DNA of 25,454 nucleotides from an uncultured Oscillospiraceae bacterium (lineage in GTDB: Bacteria; Bacillota; Clostridia; Oscillospirales; Oscillospiraceae), in assembly GCA_934569425.1 (NCBI GenBank), contig CAKTKM010000007.1:1-25454 (forward strand). Direction: 5' to 3'. The notes beneath the pieces were generated by a model. It made no database searches. It saw only the letters and a program-made list of their open reading frames with translations, and was not told the DNA's origin. Below, piece after piece: positions 14,345-21,247 of this stretch. The position numbers and the translations under genes are program-made. Every line of letters starts with the position of its first letter. The stretch's first letter is position 1.

Positions 14345-15477
14345 CGCGGCGGCTCTATCCCGCCCGCCTCGCGGGAACCGTGACCGTGCCGGACAGCAAG
14401 AGCTTCTGGCACCGGGAGCTGATCTGCCGCTTTCTATCCGGACAGCCTCTGCCGGAAACGCTGCGGGGCGACGATGGAAAGGCCACGCTGGCAGGGCTGC
14501 GGGTCATGGCGGAGGGCAGCGGCTGCATCGACTGCGGCAGCTCCGGTGCCACGCTGCGCTTTCTGCTGCCGCTGGCCATGGCGCAGGGACGCACGGGGCT
14601 GCGGTTCACCGGTACGCCCCGCCTGCTGCAGCGCCCGCTTTCCGCCCCCTATCCGGTGACGCGGGAGGCGGACGGTTATCGCGTGACCACGCCGCTGACC
14701 GCCGGGCGCTATGCCCTGCGGGGAGACGAGACCTCCCAGACGGTCAGCGGGCTTTTGCTGGCGCTGCCGCTGCTGCACGCGTCGTCGGAGCTGGTGCTGA
14801 CCACGCCGCTGGTGTCGCGGGGATATGTGGATCTGACGCTGGACGTTCTGCGCCGCCACGGCGTGACGGCGCAGGAGACGGAGCGCGGCTGGCGCATCCC
14901 CGCTCCCCAGACCTTTCTCCGGGCGGAGATCCCCGCGGAGGGTGACTGGTCGGCTGGAAGCTGGTGGCTGACGGTCAATGCTCTGCAGGGAGGCGGCATT
15001 ACGGTAGCGGGTCTGCCGGAAAAAAGCTGTCAGGCGGATCGCGCCATCACCGATCATCTGCGGTGCCTGCCGGAGACGGTAGACATATCCCAGACGCCGG
15101 ATCTGCTGCCTGTGCTGGCGCTGCTGGCGGCTCTGACACATCAGACCACCCGCTTTACCGGCGGGGCATTTCTGCGAAAAAAGGAAAGCGACCGCCTGCA
15201 CGCGGTGGCCAGCCTTCTGTCGGCGCTGGGCGCGGAGACGGTGGAGCAGCCGGACGGCCTGACCGTTTCCGGCGGGAAGCCGCTGGAGGGCGGCGTGACG
15301 GTGGATCCCTTCCGCGACCACCGCATTGCCATGCTGTGCGCCTGCGCTGCCCTGTTTTGCCGGCGTCCGGTGCTGCTGAGAGACAGCGAATGTGTCACGA
15401 AATCCTACGAGGATTTCTGGCGGGATTATGCCCTGCTGGGCGGAAAAGCGGAGGAAGCGGAGGAAAACGGAGGATGA
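14341..15477 (+). CDS. aroA: 3-phosphoshikimate 1-carboxyvinyltransferase (EPSP synthase)
   Basis: AroA joins shikimate-3-phosphate with phosphoenolpyruvate to give EPSP. At 378 residues it is clearly shorter than the usual 420-440, yet the active-site blocks remain: K20-S21 and R25 (VPDSKSFWHREL, where W23 replaces the usual S/A), CGSSGATLRFLLPLA (65-79), TSQ (131-133), D254 (TPDLLPVLALLA), FLRKKESDRL (277-286), DHR (326-328) and K354 (CVTKSYEDFW). The missing length is spread over loops rather than one end. The phosphoenolpyruvate-site glycine usually at the position before S-G-A/T-T is here CGSSGAT, so glyphosate class cannot be assigned by eye. Start ATG 14341 overlaps the aroB stop. Confidence 0.92.
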   Translation: MTRRLYPARLAGTVTVPDSKSFWHRELICRFLSGQPLPETLRGDDGKATLAGLRVMAEGSGCIDCGSSGATLRFLLPLAMAQGRTGLRFTGTPRLLQRPLSAPYPVTREADGYRVTTPLTAGRYALRGDETSQTVSGLLLALPLLHASSELVLTTPLVSRGYVDLTLDVLRRHGVTAQETERGWRIPAPQTFLRAEIPAEGDWSAGSWWLTVNALQGGGITVAGLPEKSCQADRAITDHLRCLPETVDISQTPDLLPVLALLAALTHQTTRFTGGAFLRKKESDRLHAVASLLSALGAETVEQPDGLTVSGGKPLEGGVTVDPFRDHRIAMLCACAALFCRRPVLLRDSECVTKSYEDFWRDYALLGGKAEEAEENGG

Positions 15478-15481
15478 ACGC

Positions 15482-16690
15482 ATGATGGATTATACGCTGT
15501 TCGGTGAATCCCACGGCCCCGTGGTGGGGATTCTGCTGCGGCATGTTCCGGCAGGGCTTCCCATAGACGGGCTGCAAATGGAGCGCGATCTGCTGCGCCG
15601 CCGGGCAGGCGGCGCACTGACCACCGCCCGGCGGGAAACCGATCCGGTGCGGTTTCTCTCCGGTGTGTTCGAAGGCCATACCACCGGCATGCCGCTGGTG
15701 ATGGTGCTGGACAATCAGGATGCCCGCCCGGAGGACTACGCGGCGCTGCGCACCGTGGCGCGTCCCGGACACGCGGATTACACCGCGTTTGTAAAGGGAA
15801 AGGGCTTTCGGGACTACCGGGGCGGCGGACACTTCTCCGGACGGCTGACAGCGCCGCTGACGGCGGCAGGCAGCATCGCCAAAACCGCCCTTGCCTGTCA
15901 GGGCGTTACCGTAACGGCGCAGGTGGTAGACGAAGAGGCGCTCCGCCGCCGTGCCGCCGCCGCCAAAGCCGGGGGCGACAGCGTAGGCGGCCAGATCACC
16001 TGCACCGTGGAGGGTCTGCCCGCCGGTCTGGGCGGGCCGGACTGGTATGACGCGGTGGAGAGTGAGATCGCCCGCCATGTGTTTGCCATTCCCGCCGTAA
16101 AGGCCATCGGCTTCGGCGCGGGAGAGGACTTTGCCGCCATGCGGGGTTCGCAGGCCAATGACCCCCTGCGGACAGACGGCAGCCGCGTATGGACGGAGGC
16201 CAACCACAACGGCGGTGTCAACGGCGGTGTCACCAATGGTATGCCGGTGGTTTTCACCGTCACCTTCAAGCCCACGCCTACCATCGCCAAACCGCAGGAA
16301 ACCGTGGATCTGGCGCGGATGGAGAATGTGACCCTCTCTGCGTCCGGACGGCATGACAGCTGCATCGCCCTGCGGGCGGCGCCGGTGGTGGAGGCCGCCG
16401 CGGCGCTGGCCATCTGCCAATTGTGGCAGGAAACGCCGCAGGAGGATCTCACCGGCTATCGGGGCGAGATCGACGCCATCGACAGCGAGATCGCGGAACT
16501 GCTGACAAAACGGTTCCAGACGGCGGAGAAGATCGGCGCATTGAAGGCGGAAAAGGGTCTCCCCCTCCGGGATCCCCGGCGGGAGGCGGAGGTACTGCGC
16601 AGCCGCGGCGACATGGCGCCGGAGTACCGCACCGCCATGGAGGGCATTTTCCGCGCCATCATCGACCAGACCTGCGAGGTGGAGCAATGA
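15482..16690 (+). CDS. aroC: Chorismate synthase fused to chorismate mutase
   Basis: This 402-residue protein has two enzymes. Residues 1-315 are chorismate synthase (EPSP to chorismate, needs reduced FMN): GESHG with H11, RPGHADYT with H97, DYRGGGHFSGRLTAP (111-125), NHNGGVNGGVTNGMP (241-255) and GRHDSCIALRAAPVVEA with D292. Residues about 323-402 are an AroQ-type chorismate mutase (chorismate to prephenate): R327 and the IDAIDSEIAELL helix, R344 (TKRFQTAEKIG), K355, D364 and R367-E368 (RDPRREAEVLR); the C-terminal helix IFRAIIDQTCEVEQ has T or C where S is usual. The frame is continuous across the joint (QETPQEDLTGYRGEID). ATG 15482 has GGAGG 8 bases upstream. The synthase lacks the few extra N-terminal residues of many AroC proteins. 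The fusion would couple the last common step directly to Phe/Tyr synthesis. Confidence 0.93.
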   Translation: MMDYTLFGESHGPVVGILLRHVPAGLPIDGLQMERDLLRRRAGGALTTARRETDPVRFLSGVFEGHTTGMPLVMVLDNQDARPEDYAALRTVARPGHADYTAFVKGKGFRDYRGGGHFSGRLTAPLTAAGSIAKTALACQGVTVTAQVVDEEALRRRAAAAKAGGDSVGGQITCTVEGLPAGLGGPDWYDAVESEIARHVFAIPAVKAIGFGAGEDFAAMRGSQANDPLRTDGSRVWTEANHNGGVNGGVTNGMPVVFTVTFKPTPTIAKPQETVDLARMENVTLSASGRHDSCIALRAAPVVEAAAALAICQLWQETPQEDLTGYRGEIDAIDSEIAELLTKRFQTAEKIGALKAEKGLPLRDPRREAEVLRSRGDMAPEYRTAMEGIFRAIIDQTCEVEQ

Positions 16691-17178
16691 GCCGTCATCT
16701 GATCCTCATCGGCCTGCCCTGCAGCGGAAAGACCACCGTAGGACGTCTGGCGGCGTTGCGGCTCTCCCTCCCCTTTTTCGACTGTGACGCCTGCGTGGAG
16801 GAGACGGAGGGGCTGTCTGTTCCCGCCATCTTTGCCCAGAAGGGCGAAGCGTACTTCCGCGCCGCGGAACGCCGTGCCCTGCGGCAGCTGTGCGGCGGAA
16901 CGGAGAGTGTCATCGCCACCGGCGGCGGCGCCGTTGCGGCGGAGGAAAACCGTCTGCTGCTGAAAGGCAGTGGCCTTGTGGTGTTTTTGGACAGAGACCT
17001 GTCAGACATCGCGTCCTGCCTTGGGAACCGGGAACGGCCGCTGCTGAAGAAATACACTCTATCGGAGCTGTCCCGCCAGCGGCGGGCATGGTATCTGGAC
17101 TGCGCCGATGCCGTTCTTACCGGCGGCACAGCGGAGGAGCTGGCGGCACAGGCCGCCGGACTTTGGAGGAGCATATGA
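16687..17178 (+). CDS. aroK: Shikimate kinase
   Basis: A 163-residue P-loop kinase that phosphorylates the 3-hydroxyl of shikimate. Walker A is GLPCSGKTT (9-17). Shikimate-binding residues are D34 (FFDCDACVEE), R58 (GEAYFRAAE) and the GGG of VIATGGGAV (79-81); lid arginines are in GNRERPLL (114-120). It overlaps aroC and aroQ by ATGA at both ends, so translation is probably coupled. Length and order are standard. Confidence 0.93.
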   Translation: MSRHLILIGLPCSGKTTVGRLAALRLSLPFFDCDACVEETEGLSVPAIFAQKGEAYFRAAERRALRQLCGGTESVIATGGGAVAAEENRLLLKGSGLVVFLDRDLSDIASCLGNRERPLLKKYTLSELSRQRRAWYLDCADAVLTGGTAEELAAQAAGLWRSI

Positions 17179-17618
17179 AGATTCTGGTCATCAACGGCCC
17201 CAACCTGAACCTGCTGGGCAAACGGGAGCCGGATATTTACGGTCACGGCACCTACGCCCAGCTGTGCCGTCTGATCGGTAACTACGCCCGCTCCCGCGGG
17301 CATCAGGCGCGGTTTGTCCAGTCCAATCACGAGGGCGCACTGATCGACGCCATTCAGGATTCGGACGATGACGGCACCACCGGCATTGTGATCAATCCCG
17401 GTGCCTACGCCCATTACAGCTATGCCATTCACGACGCTCTGCGTTCCGTGTCCGTCCCGGCGGTGGAGGTGCATATCAGCGACATCACGACCCGGGAACC
17501 CTGGCGGCGGAACTCCGTCACGGCTCCCGCCTGCGCGGCCATGATCTCCGGGCAGGGCTTCGATGGCTATCTGCGGGCCATCGAAACGCTGGAACACTTG
17601 GAACAGCAATTGCTGTAA
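17175..17618 (+). CDS. aroQ: 3-dehydroquinate dehydratase, type II
   Basis: A 147-residue type II dehydroquinase, which removes water from 3-dehydroquinate as part of a dodecamer. Catalytic features: N-terminal INGPNLNLLGKREPDIYG with R17 and Y22, NPGAYAHYSYAIHDAL with N74 and H80, VEVHISD with E98 and H100, and REPWRRNSVTAPACAAMISG with the substrate arginine. The usual second aromatic/His pair in REPFRHHS is WRRN here. The name aroQ is shared historically with chorismate mutase; this gene is the dehydratase. Confidence 0.94.
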   Translation: MKILVINGPNLNLLGKREPDIYGHGTYAQLCRLIGNYARSRGHQARFVQSNHEGALIDAIQDSDDDGTTGIVINPGAYAHYSYAIHDALRSVSVPAVEVHISDITTREPWRRNSVTAPACAAMISGQGFDGYLRAIETLEHLEQQLL

Positions 17619-17628
17619 AGGAGAAATC

Positions 17629-18375
17629 ATGTACCGACTTTGTGTGATCGGCGATCCGGTGCAGCACAGTCTGTCGCCGTCCCTCCACACCGCGCTGCTG
17701 CGGCAAAAGGGACTGGAGGGATCCTACGAGGCCGTGACGGTCCGCCCGGAGCAGCTGGCGGCCTTTGTGGCGCAGGCCAAACAGGGTGCCTATGACGGCT
17801 TCAACGTCACCATGCCCCATAAGCAGCACATCCTGCCGCTGCTGGACGCTGTGGAGGGCGACGCAGCGGTCATGGGCGCGGTAAACACCGTGGTGGTGCG
17901 CCATGGCCGCGCCACCGGCTATAACACCGATGGGGCGGGCTTCGTGGCCTCGCTTCCCTTCCCTCCGGCAGGAAAGCGGGTACTGGTGCTGGGCAGCGGC
18001 GGCGCCGCCTCGGCGGTGGCACACGCCGCCCTTGGCGTCGGCAGCCGTGTGACTGTCTGCTGCCGCCATCCGGAGAAAACAGCGGGCTGGGGTGTGACCG
18101 CCTGTCTGTGGCAGACGCTGCCGGACGCGGCGCCGGACTGCGACGTGCTGGTAAACGCCACACCGCTGGGCATGACCGGCTGCGAACCATTTGACAGCTT
18201 TCGCTTTCTGGATCACTGCGGCGGGCTGGTGTATGATCTGGTGTACCAGCCCCGCCGGACGGCACTGCTATCGGCGGCGCAATCCCGGGGACTGCCGGTG
18301 CTGGATGGCCTCGCGCTGCTGCACACGCAGGCGGAGCTGGCATTCCGGCTGTTTACCGCGCAAAAAGAGGACTGA
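17629..18375 (+). CDS. aroE: Shikimate dehydrogenase
   Basis: A 248-residue NADPH-dependent enzyme reducing 3-dehydroshikimate. Substrate pocket: SLSPSLH (14-20), NVTMPHK with catalytic K65, AVNTV (84-88) and GYNTDGAGF with D101. The Rossmann loop is LGSGGAASAV (121-130), and DLVYQPRRTALL and GLALLHTQAELAF close the protein. It is about 20-30 residues shorter than typical AroE, mostly between the nucleotide fold and the C terminus. ATG 17629 has AAAGGAG 5 bases upstream and follows aroQ by 10 bases. The last codons and stop lie inside the operon's terminator hairpin. Confidence 0.93.
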   Translation: MYRLCVIGDPVQHSLSPSLHTALLRQKGLEGSYEAVTVRPEQLAAFVAQAKQGAYDGFNVTMPHKQHILPLLDAVEGDAAVMGAVNTVVVRHGRATGYNTDGAGFVASLPFPPAGKRVLVLGSGGAASAVAHAALGVGSRVTVCCRHPEKTAGWGVTACLWQTLPDAAPDCDVLVNATPLGMTGCEPFDSFRFLDHCGGLVYDLVYQPRRTALLSAAQSRGLPVLDGLALLHTQAELAFRLFTAQKED

Positions 18376-18400
18376 CGGTATGACCGTCAGTCCTCTTTTT
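18363..18400. terminator. Terminator shared by aroE and the convergent RHH gene
   Basis: A perfect 17-bp stem (18363-18379 with 18383-18399) around ATG, with A-run before and T-run after, so it works in both directions. It contains the stop codons of both aroE (18373-18375) and the opposing gene (18387-18389); because it is a palindrome both proteins end in KED. Confidence 0.85.
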
Positions 18401-18647
18401 CCTCCTCCGGCATCGGAATAACGCCTTCCCGTGCCTCGAACTCCCGTATACATTGCCGCAGCAGATAGACGATCTGTCCAATGGCCGAACGCCCCTCATA
18501 CTGTGCAATATACTTCAGCTTATCGTGGAGCGAAAGTGCAGCTCTCCCGGGAGCCTGAGTTGTGCGAGGGCTGCGGTCAAATCCGCCGCGTAGTGGTGGC
18601 CATAAAGCCGTTATGGCACTGGCCGCGTTGGCTGCGCAGAAGGACAT
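18387..18647 (-). pseudogene. Arc-like ribbon-helix-helix protein, probably frame-broken
   Basis: The C-terminal half (HDKLKYIAQYEGRSAIGQ, then IVYLLRQCIREFEAREG) is the two-helix body of an Arc/MetJ-type ribbon-helix-helix DNA-binding protein. The preceding beta-strand is not convincing in this frame, but the neighbouring frame reads AQLRLPGELH just before it, exactly the strand expected (LRLPxELHDKL). Removing 11 bases (about 18526-18536) between GAGCTGCAC and GATAAGCTG would join them. Neither ATG 18647 nor ATG 18603 (MATTTRRI then stop) has a ribosome site. I read this as a decayed small regulator or antitoxin-like gene; an intact 86-residue protein is possible but less likely. Confidence 0.5.
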
Positions 18648-18691
18648 AAGGAGAAACGGAGCGGGAGTTCCCGCTCCGTTTCTCCTTTTTC
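18648..18691 (+). terminator. Strong plus-strand hairpin with T-run
   Basis: AAGGAGAAACGGAGCGGGA (18648-18666) pairs with 18669-18687 over about 18 bp, followed by five T. The polarity is plus, yet no plus-strand gene lies between it and the aroE terminator. It may be a backup terminator, or the remains of a lost gene. On the minus strand it also sits between the end of the PspC cluster (18735) and the broken RHH gene. Confidence 0.65.
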
Positions 18692-18734
18692 GACAACAAA
18701 CTGTATATTGCTGAATGGATATTACAAATTACTA

Positions 18735-19016
18735 TCAGATTCGCCGCGTTTTTTTCATCCGGTCGGTCAGAACCGCCAGCGCCATACCCCACAGGGGTCC
18801 CAGTGCCAAACCGTAGCTGTGATCCTCCCACAGGCCGCAGGCGTCCAGCAGGATCCCCAGCAGCAGTCCCAGACTCATACCAACGGCGATCCGCTGTCCC
18901 TCCTGATCTTCGGCTTCGCCGTCTGTGGGCTTTTTGCGGCTGCCGCCTGCGCAGAGAATGATCACCGCCACCCCTGCCAGCACCCACGGCAGCGCGGCAG
19001 ACAAAAAGTCCCGCAT
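18735..19016 (-). CDS. Small two-helix membrane protein, function unknown
   Basis: A 93-residue protein with a first membrane helix (AALPWVLAGVAVIILCAGG), a polar loop rich in K/E/D/G, and a second long hydrophobic part (GMSLGLLLGILLDACGL ... LALGPLWGMALAVL) with regular Gly spacing that suggests close helix packing. I recognise no family. ATG 19016 lies 2 bases after the stop of the DUF2975-like gene, with AAGGAG about 12 bases upstream, so it is the third gene of the PspC transcript. Some Clostridia have similar short Gly-rich membrane proteins beside stress or surface sensors. Confidence 0.65.
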   Translation of the reverse strand: MRDFLSAALPWVLAGVAVIILCAGGSRKKPTDGEAEDQEGQRIAVGMSLGLLLGILLDACGLWEDHSYGLALGPLWGMALAVLTDRMKKTRRI

Positions 19017-19018
19017 GA

Positions 19019-19486
19019 TCAGATCATCTCCTTTTCCGCTTCCGTCCCTGCCATAATGGCGGCCTCCGGCCGTGCCGCCGCCAGCTCCGCGCCATAGCGG
19101 CACACCACCGACATCAGGATCAGCATGATACCGGGGATCACGGTCTCCACGTTGCTCCTGTCGCTGGGAAGGGCAACAGCAAAGGCGCTGTAGGGAATGG
19201 TCCGCAGCGCCAGGCTGATGATCGGCAGCACGATGGTCAGCACGCCCAGGCGGCGCAGCGCCGCGGCGCCGCTGTCGGTGAAAGGCGTACCATCCGCCAG
19301 CTCCGCTTTCAGATACCGCAGGACAGCGCCATACAGGGGCGCGGCCATGGCACAGGTAATGGTGTCGTCAATAAGCAGCGCCAGCGGCAGGCACAGGGCG
19401 TCATGTCCTTCGGTAAACAGGCACAGCAGCAGCGCCGCGGTGGAAACGCCGCACAGCGCCAGCGCCAGAAAACGCAGCGCCCTCAT
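19019..19486 (-). CDS. DUF2975-like membrane protein
   Basis: A 155-residue protein with about four membrane helices (7-23, 30-50, 83-99, 115-130). ELADGTPFTDSGAAALRRLG between helices two and three, and CRYGAELAAA near the end, resemble the signature segments of DUF2975 proteins (GTPFT...RL and YG-x-x-L). That family often pairs with small Cro-type regulators, absent here. The start at 19486 overlaps the PspC stop as ATGA. It probably acts with PspC at the membrane; function unknown. Confidence 0.6.
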   Translation of the reverse strand: MRALRFLALALCGVSTAALLLCLFTEGHDALCLPLALLIDDTITCAMAAPLYGAVLRYLKAELADGTPFTDSGAAALRRLGVLTIVLPIISLALRTIPYSAFAVALPSDRSNVETVIPGIMLILMSVVCRYGAELAAARPEAAIMAGTEAEKEMI

Positions 19487-19686
19487 TCCGAAATACCTCC
19501 CGCGGGGGCCTCCGGGATGATCAGCGCGGCGATGATGTAGGCCAGCACGCCGCTGCCGCCCAGTACGCAGAACAGCACCCAGCCCAGCCGCACCAGCGTG
19601 GGGTCAATGTCAAAATACGCGGCGATCCCGCCGCAGACGCCTGCGATGACCTTGTTTTCCGTGGAACGGTATAGTCTCTTTTTCAT
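19483..19686 (-). CDS. PspC-domain membrane protein
   Basis: A 67-residue PspC protein: KRLYRSTENKVIAGVCGGIA (3-22), YFDIDPTLVRLGWVLFCVLGG (24-44) and an end AYIIAALIIPE (49-59). The domain has an amphipathic start and one main membrane helix and is linked in other bacteria to phage-shock or envelope-stress responses, often as a membrane-bound partner of regulators. AAGGAG precedes ATG 19686. It heads a three-gene membrane cluster running to 18735. I found no clear promoter; TTGACA on the minus strand upstream has only a poor -10. Confidence 0.9.
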   Translation of the reverse strand: MKKRLYRSTENKVIAGVCGGIAAYFDIDPTLVRLGWVLFCVLGGSGVLAYIIAALIIPEAPAGGISE

Positions 19687-19797
19687 GATACACTCTCCTT
19701 TGCGTTCGTTTCTTGATCATGGTGCTATTGTACCTCACGGCGGCTTCCGCCGATAGGCAGCTTTTGCAGGCGAATGTGTCAAAATTGAAGAATAGGC

Positions 19798-19827
19798 AAA
19801 AAAGAACGTGCCGCGCAGGGCGGCACG
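19798..19827 (-). terminator. Terminator after the broken AraC-type regulator
   Basis: On the minus strand CGTGCCGC/GCGGCACG (19827-19820 with 19814-19807) forms an 8-bp stem, followed by a T-rich tail (TTCTTTTTT). It lies about 10 bases beyond the stop at 19837. Confidence 0.7.
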
Positions 19828-19836
19828 CCGTAGGGA

Positions 19837-20262
19837 TCATGTTTCGCTCTCCAGAAAGTCCCTGCGGTACTGGGACGGGGTGACCCCCTCGGATTTCTTG
19901 AAGACTTTTGTAAACACGCGGTAATCGCCGTAGCCGCACTGCTGGGATACCTCGGCGATGGGCAGTGAGGTAGACAGCAGCAGCAGCTTCCGCGCCTGCT
20001 CCATGCGGATGTTGGTCAGATAGGTGAGAAAATTGACGCCGATCTCGTTTTTGAACAGTTGGCTGATATAGGGTGCGCTGAGATGGAATTCCTCCGCCAG
20101 CAGGTTCAGGCTGATGTCCTCCGCCAGATGGGTCTGCAAATAGCGGGTCAGACCGGTGATGGGACGCTCCTCGCCCTGCTCCGGCTGGCTGGCGGCGCGC
20201 CGCTGAAACAGCCCCACCTTCAGTCGGCACCATGGCCTCATAGAGGGCGGGATCGATGTCAT
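19837..20262 (-). pseudogene. AraC-type response regulator, DNA-binding end only
   Basis: This frame encodes the double helix-turn-helix of an AraC/YesN-type regulator: LAEDISLNLLAEEFHLSAPY, ISQLFKNEIGVNFLTYLTNI, then IAEVSQQCGYGDYRVFTKVF and the ending TPSQYRRDF. The receiver (REC) domain expected in front is missing. The coherent part begins at about 20223 (LKVGLFQRRAASQPEQ), where it abuts the kinase gene in another frame. An ATG at 20262 could allow translation of a stand-alone DNA-binding domain but has no good ribosome site. Best explained as the 3' half of a two-component pair fused by deletion. Confidence 0.8.
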
Positions 20263-21178
20263 ACCGGCAGCAAAGCTCCGGATAGCGGTAGCACATCAGG
20301 TCGAGATACGCCTCCAGCAACTCCAGCTCGTCCTCCAGCGGCACCATGGGCTGATCCACCTTCACGCTGCGGCGGAAGAAATCCACCAGCCGCATGAGCA
20401 GATCCGCCACCTTCCTGTCGCCGTCCAGCTGGGCCTGGATCCGGATAGCATCCAGCGTGTTATAGAGGAAATGGGGATTGACCTGACTTTTCAGATACAG
20501 CATGGACATTTTCTGTTCCACCAGCTCGCCGCGGAGAATATCGGGATTCTCCAGCGTCAGATAAAAGGACAGCGTCATCAGGGTGATGCCCATGCCGCTG
20601 ATGAGCCATGTAGGGTTGAAGCCCTGCAGAATGCACACGGAAAACTCGATCAGCAGCGCCGCGCCGATGGCAAACTTCTTTCTATGAGAGATGCTCCGCC
20701 AATGGCACACCAGCAGCCCCGCGCACAGCAGCAGGTAAAAGCCCACGCTGGCATAGCACACGCTGGCATGGATCCCGGAGGAGTAGTTGCCCTGCGGCGT
20801 CTGGGTGTACCGCACCGGCAGTACCACCAGTACCCCCAGCTCCGACACCGCCAGATAGATGCGGGCCGCCAGATCCATACGGCGTGGGCTGCCGGCCTCC
20901 TCCTCCACCAGAATGGCGATATACTGGTAAAACAGATACACCACCAGCAGCATGGTGCCGATAAAGAGCCTGTGCAGGACGTTATTCAGCACCGGCGGCA
21001 CCGTATCCAGCCGGTTCACGGTGTAAACGGTAGCGGCGTCAAAGGCCAGATGCACCAACACCGTCACGAGCAGCAGGGAAAACGTGTGGTGCAGCGGTGT
21101 CCGCTCCCGCTTGGCAGAAAAATAGATATAGGCCACAAAGGCAAGGATCAGAAGCAGCGCGATCTCCATACGGAGCAT
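20224..21178 (-). pseudogene. LytS/YesM-type sensor kinase, truncated before ATPase domain
   Basis: About 319 residues remain. Seven hydrophobic helices (near 4-20, 32-52, 68-90, 103-122, 137-159, 168-184, 191-209) form the sensor, followed by the His-kinase dimerisation box YLKSQVNPHFLYNTLDAIRI with phospho-acceptor H236 and the helix LEDELELLEAYLDLMCYRYP. Right after EAMVPT, where the ATPase domain should begin with F-x-LQPLVENAI, the frame runs into regulator sequence out of register and would translate some 200 residues of nonsense. So the ATPase domain is lost. ATG 21178 has AAGAGGTG upstream. It lies 70 bases after metH on the same strand. Confidence 0.8.
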
Positions 21179-21247
21179 GGGCGTTCACCTCTTTCGTTGG
21201 AATGCGGTCATTCCGTGGCGCGGGAACCGAAGCCCACCTCGCTCCGC

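Noticed and set aside
15395..16687. A 430-codon minus-strand frame
   Set aside because: Shadow of the aroC-mutase gene, composed of His/Arg/Gly-rich nonsense.
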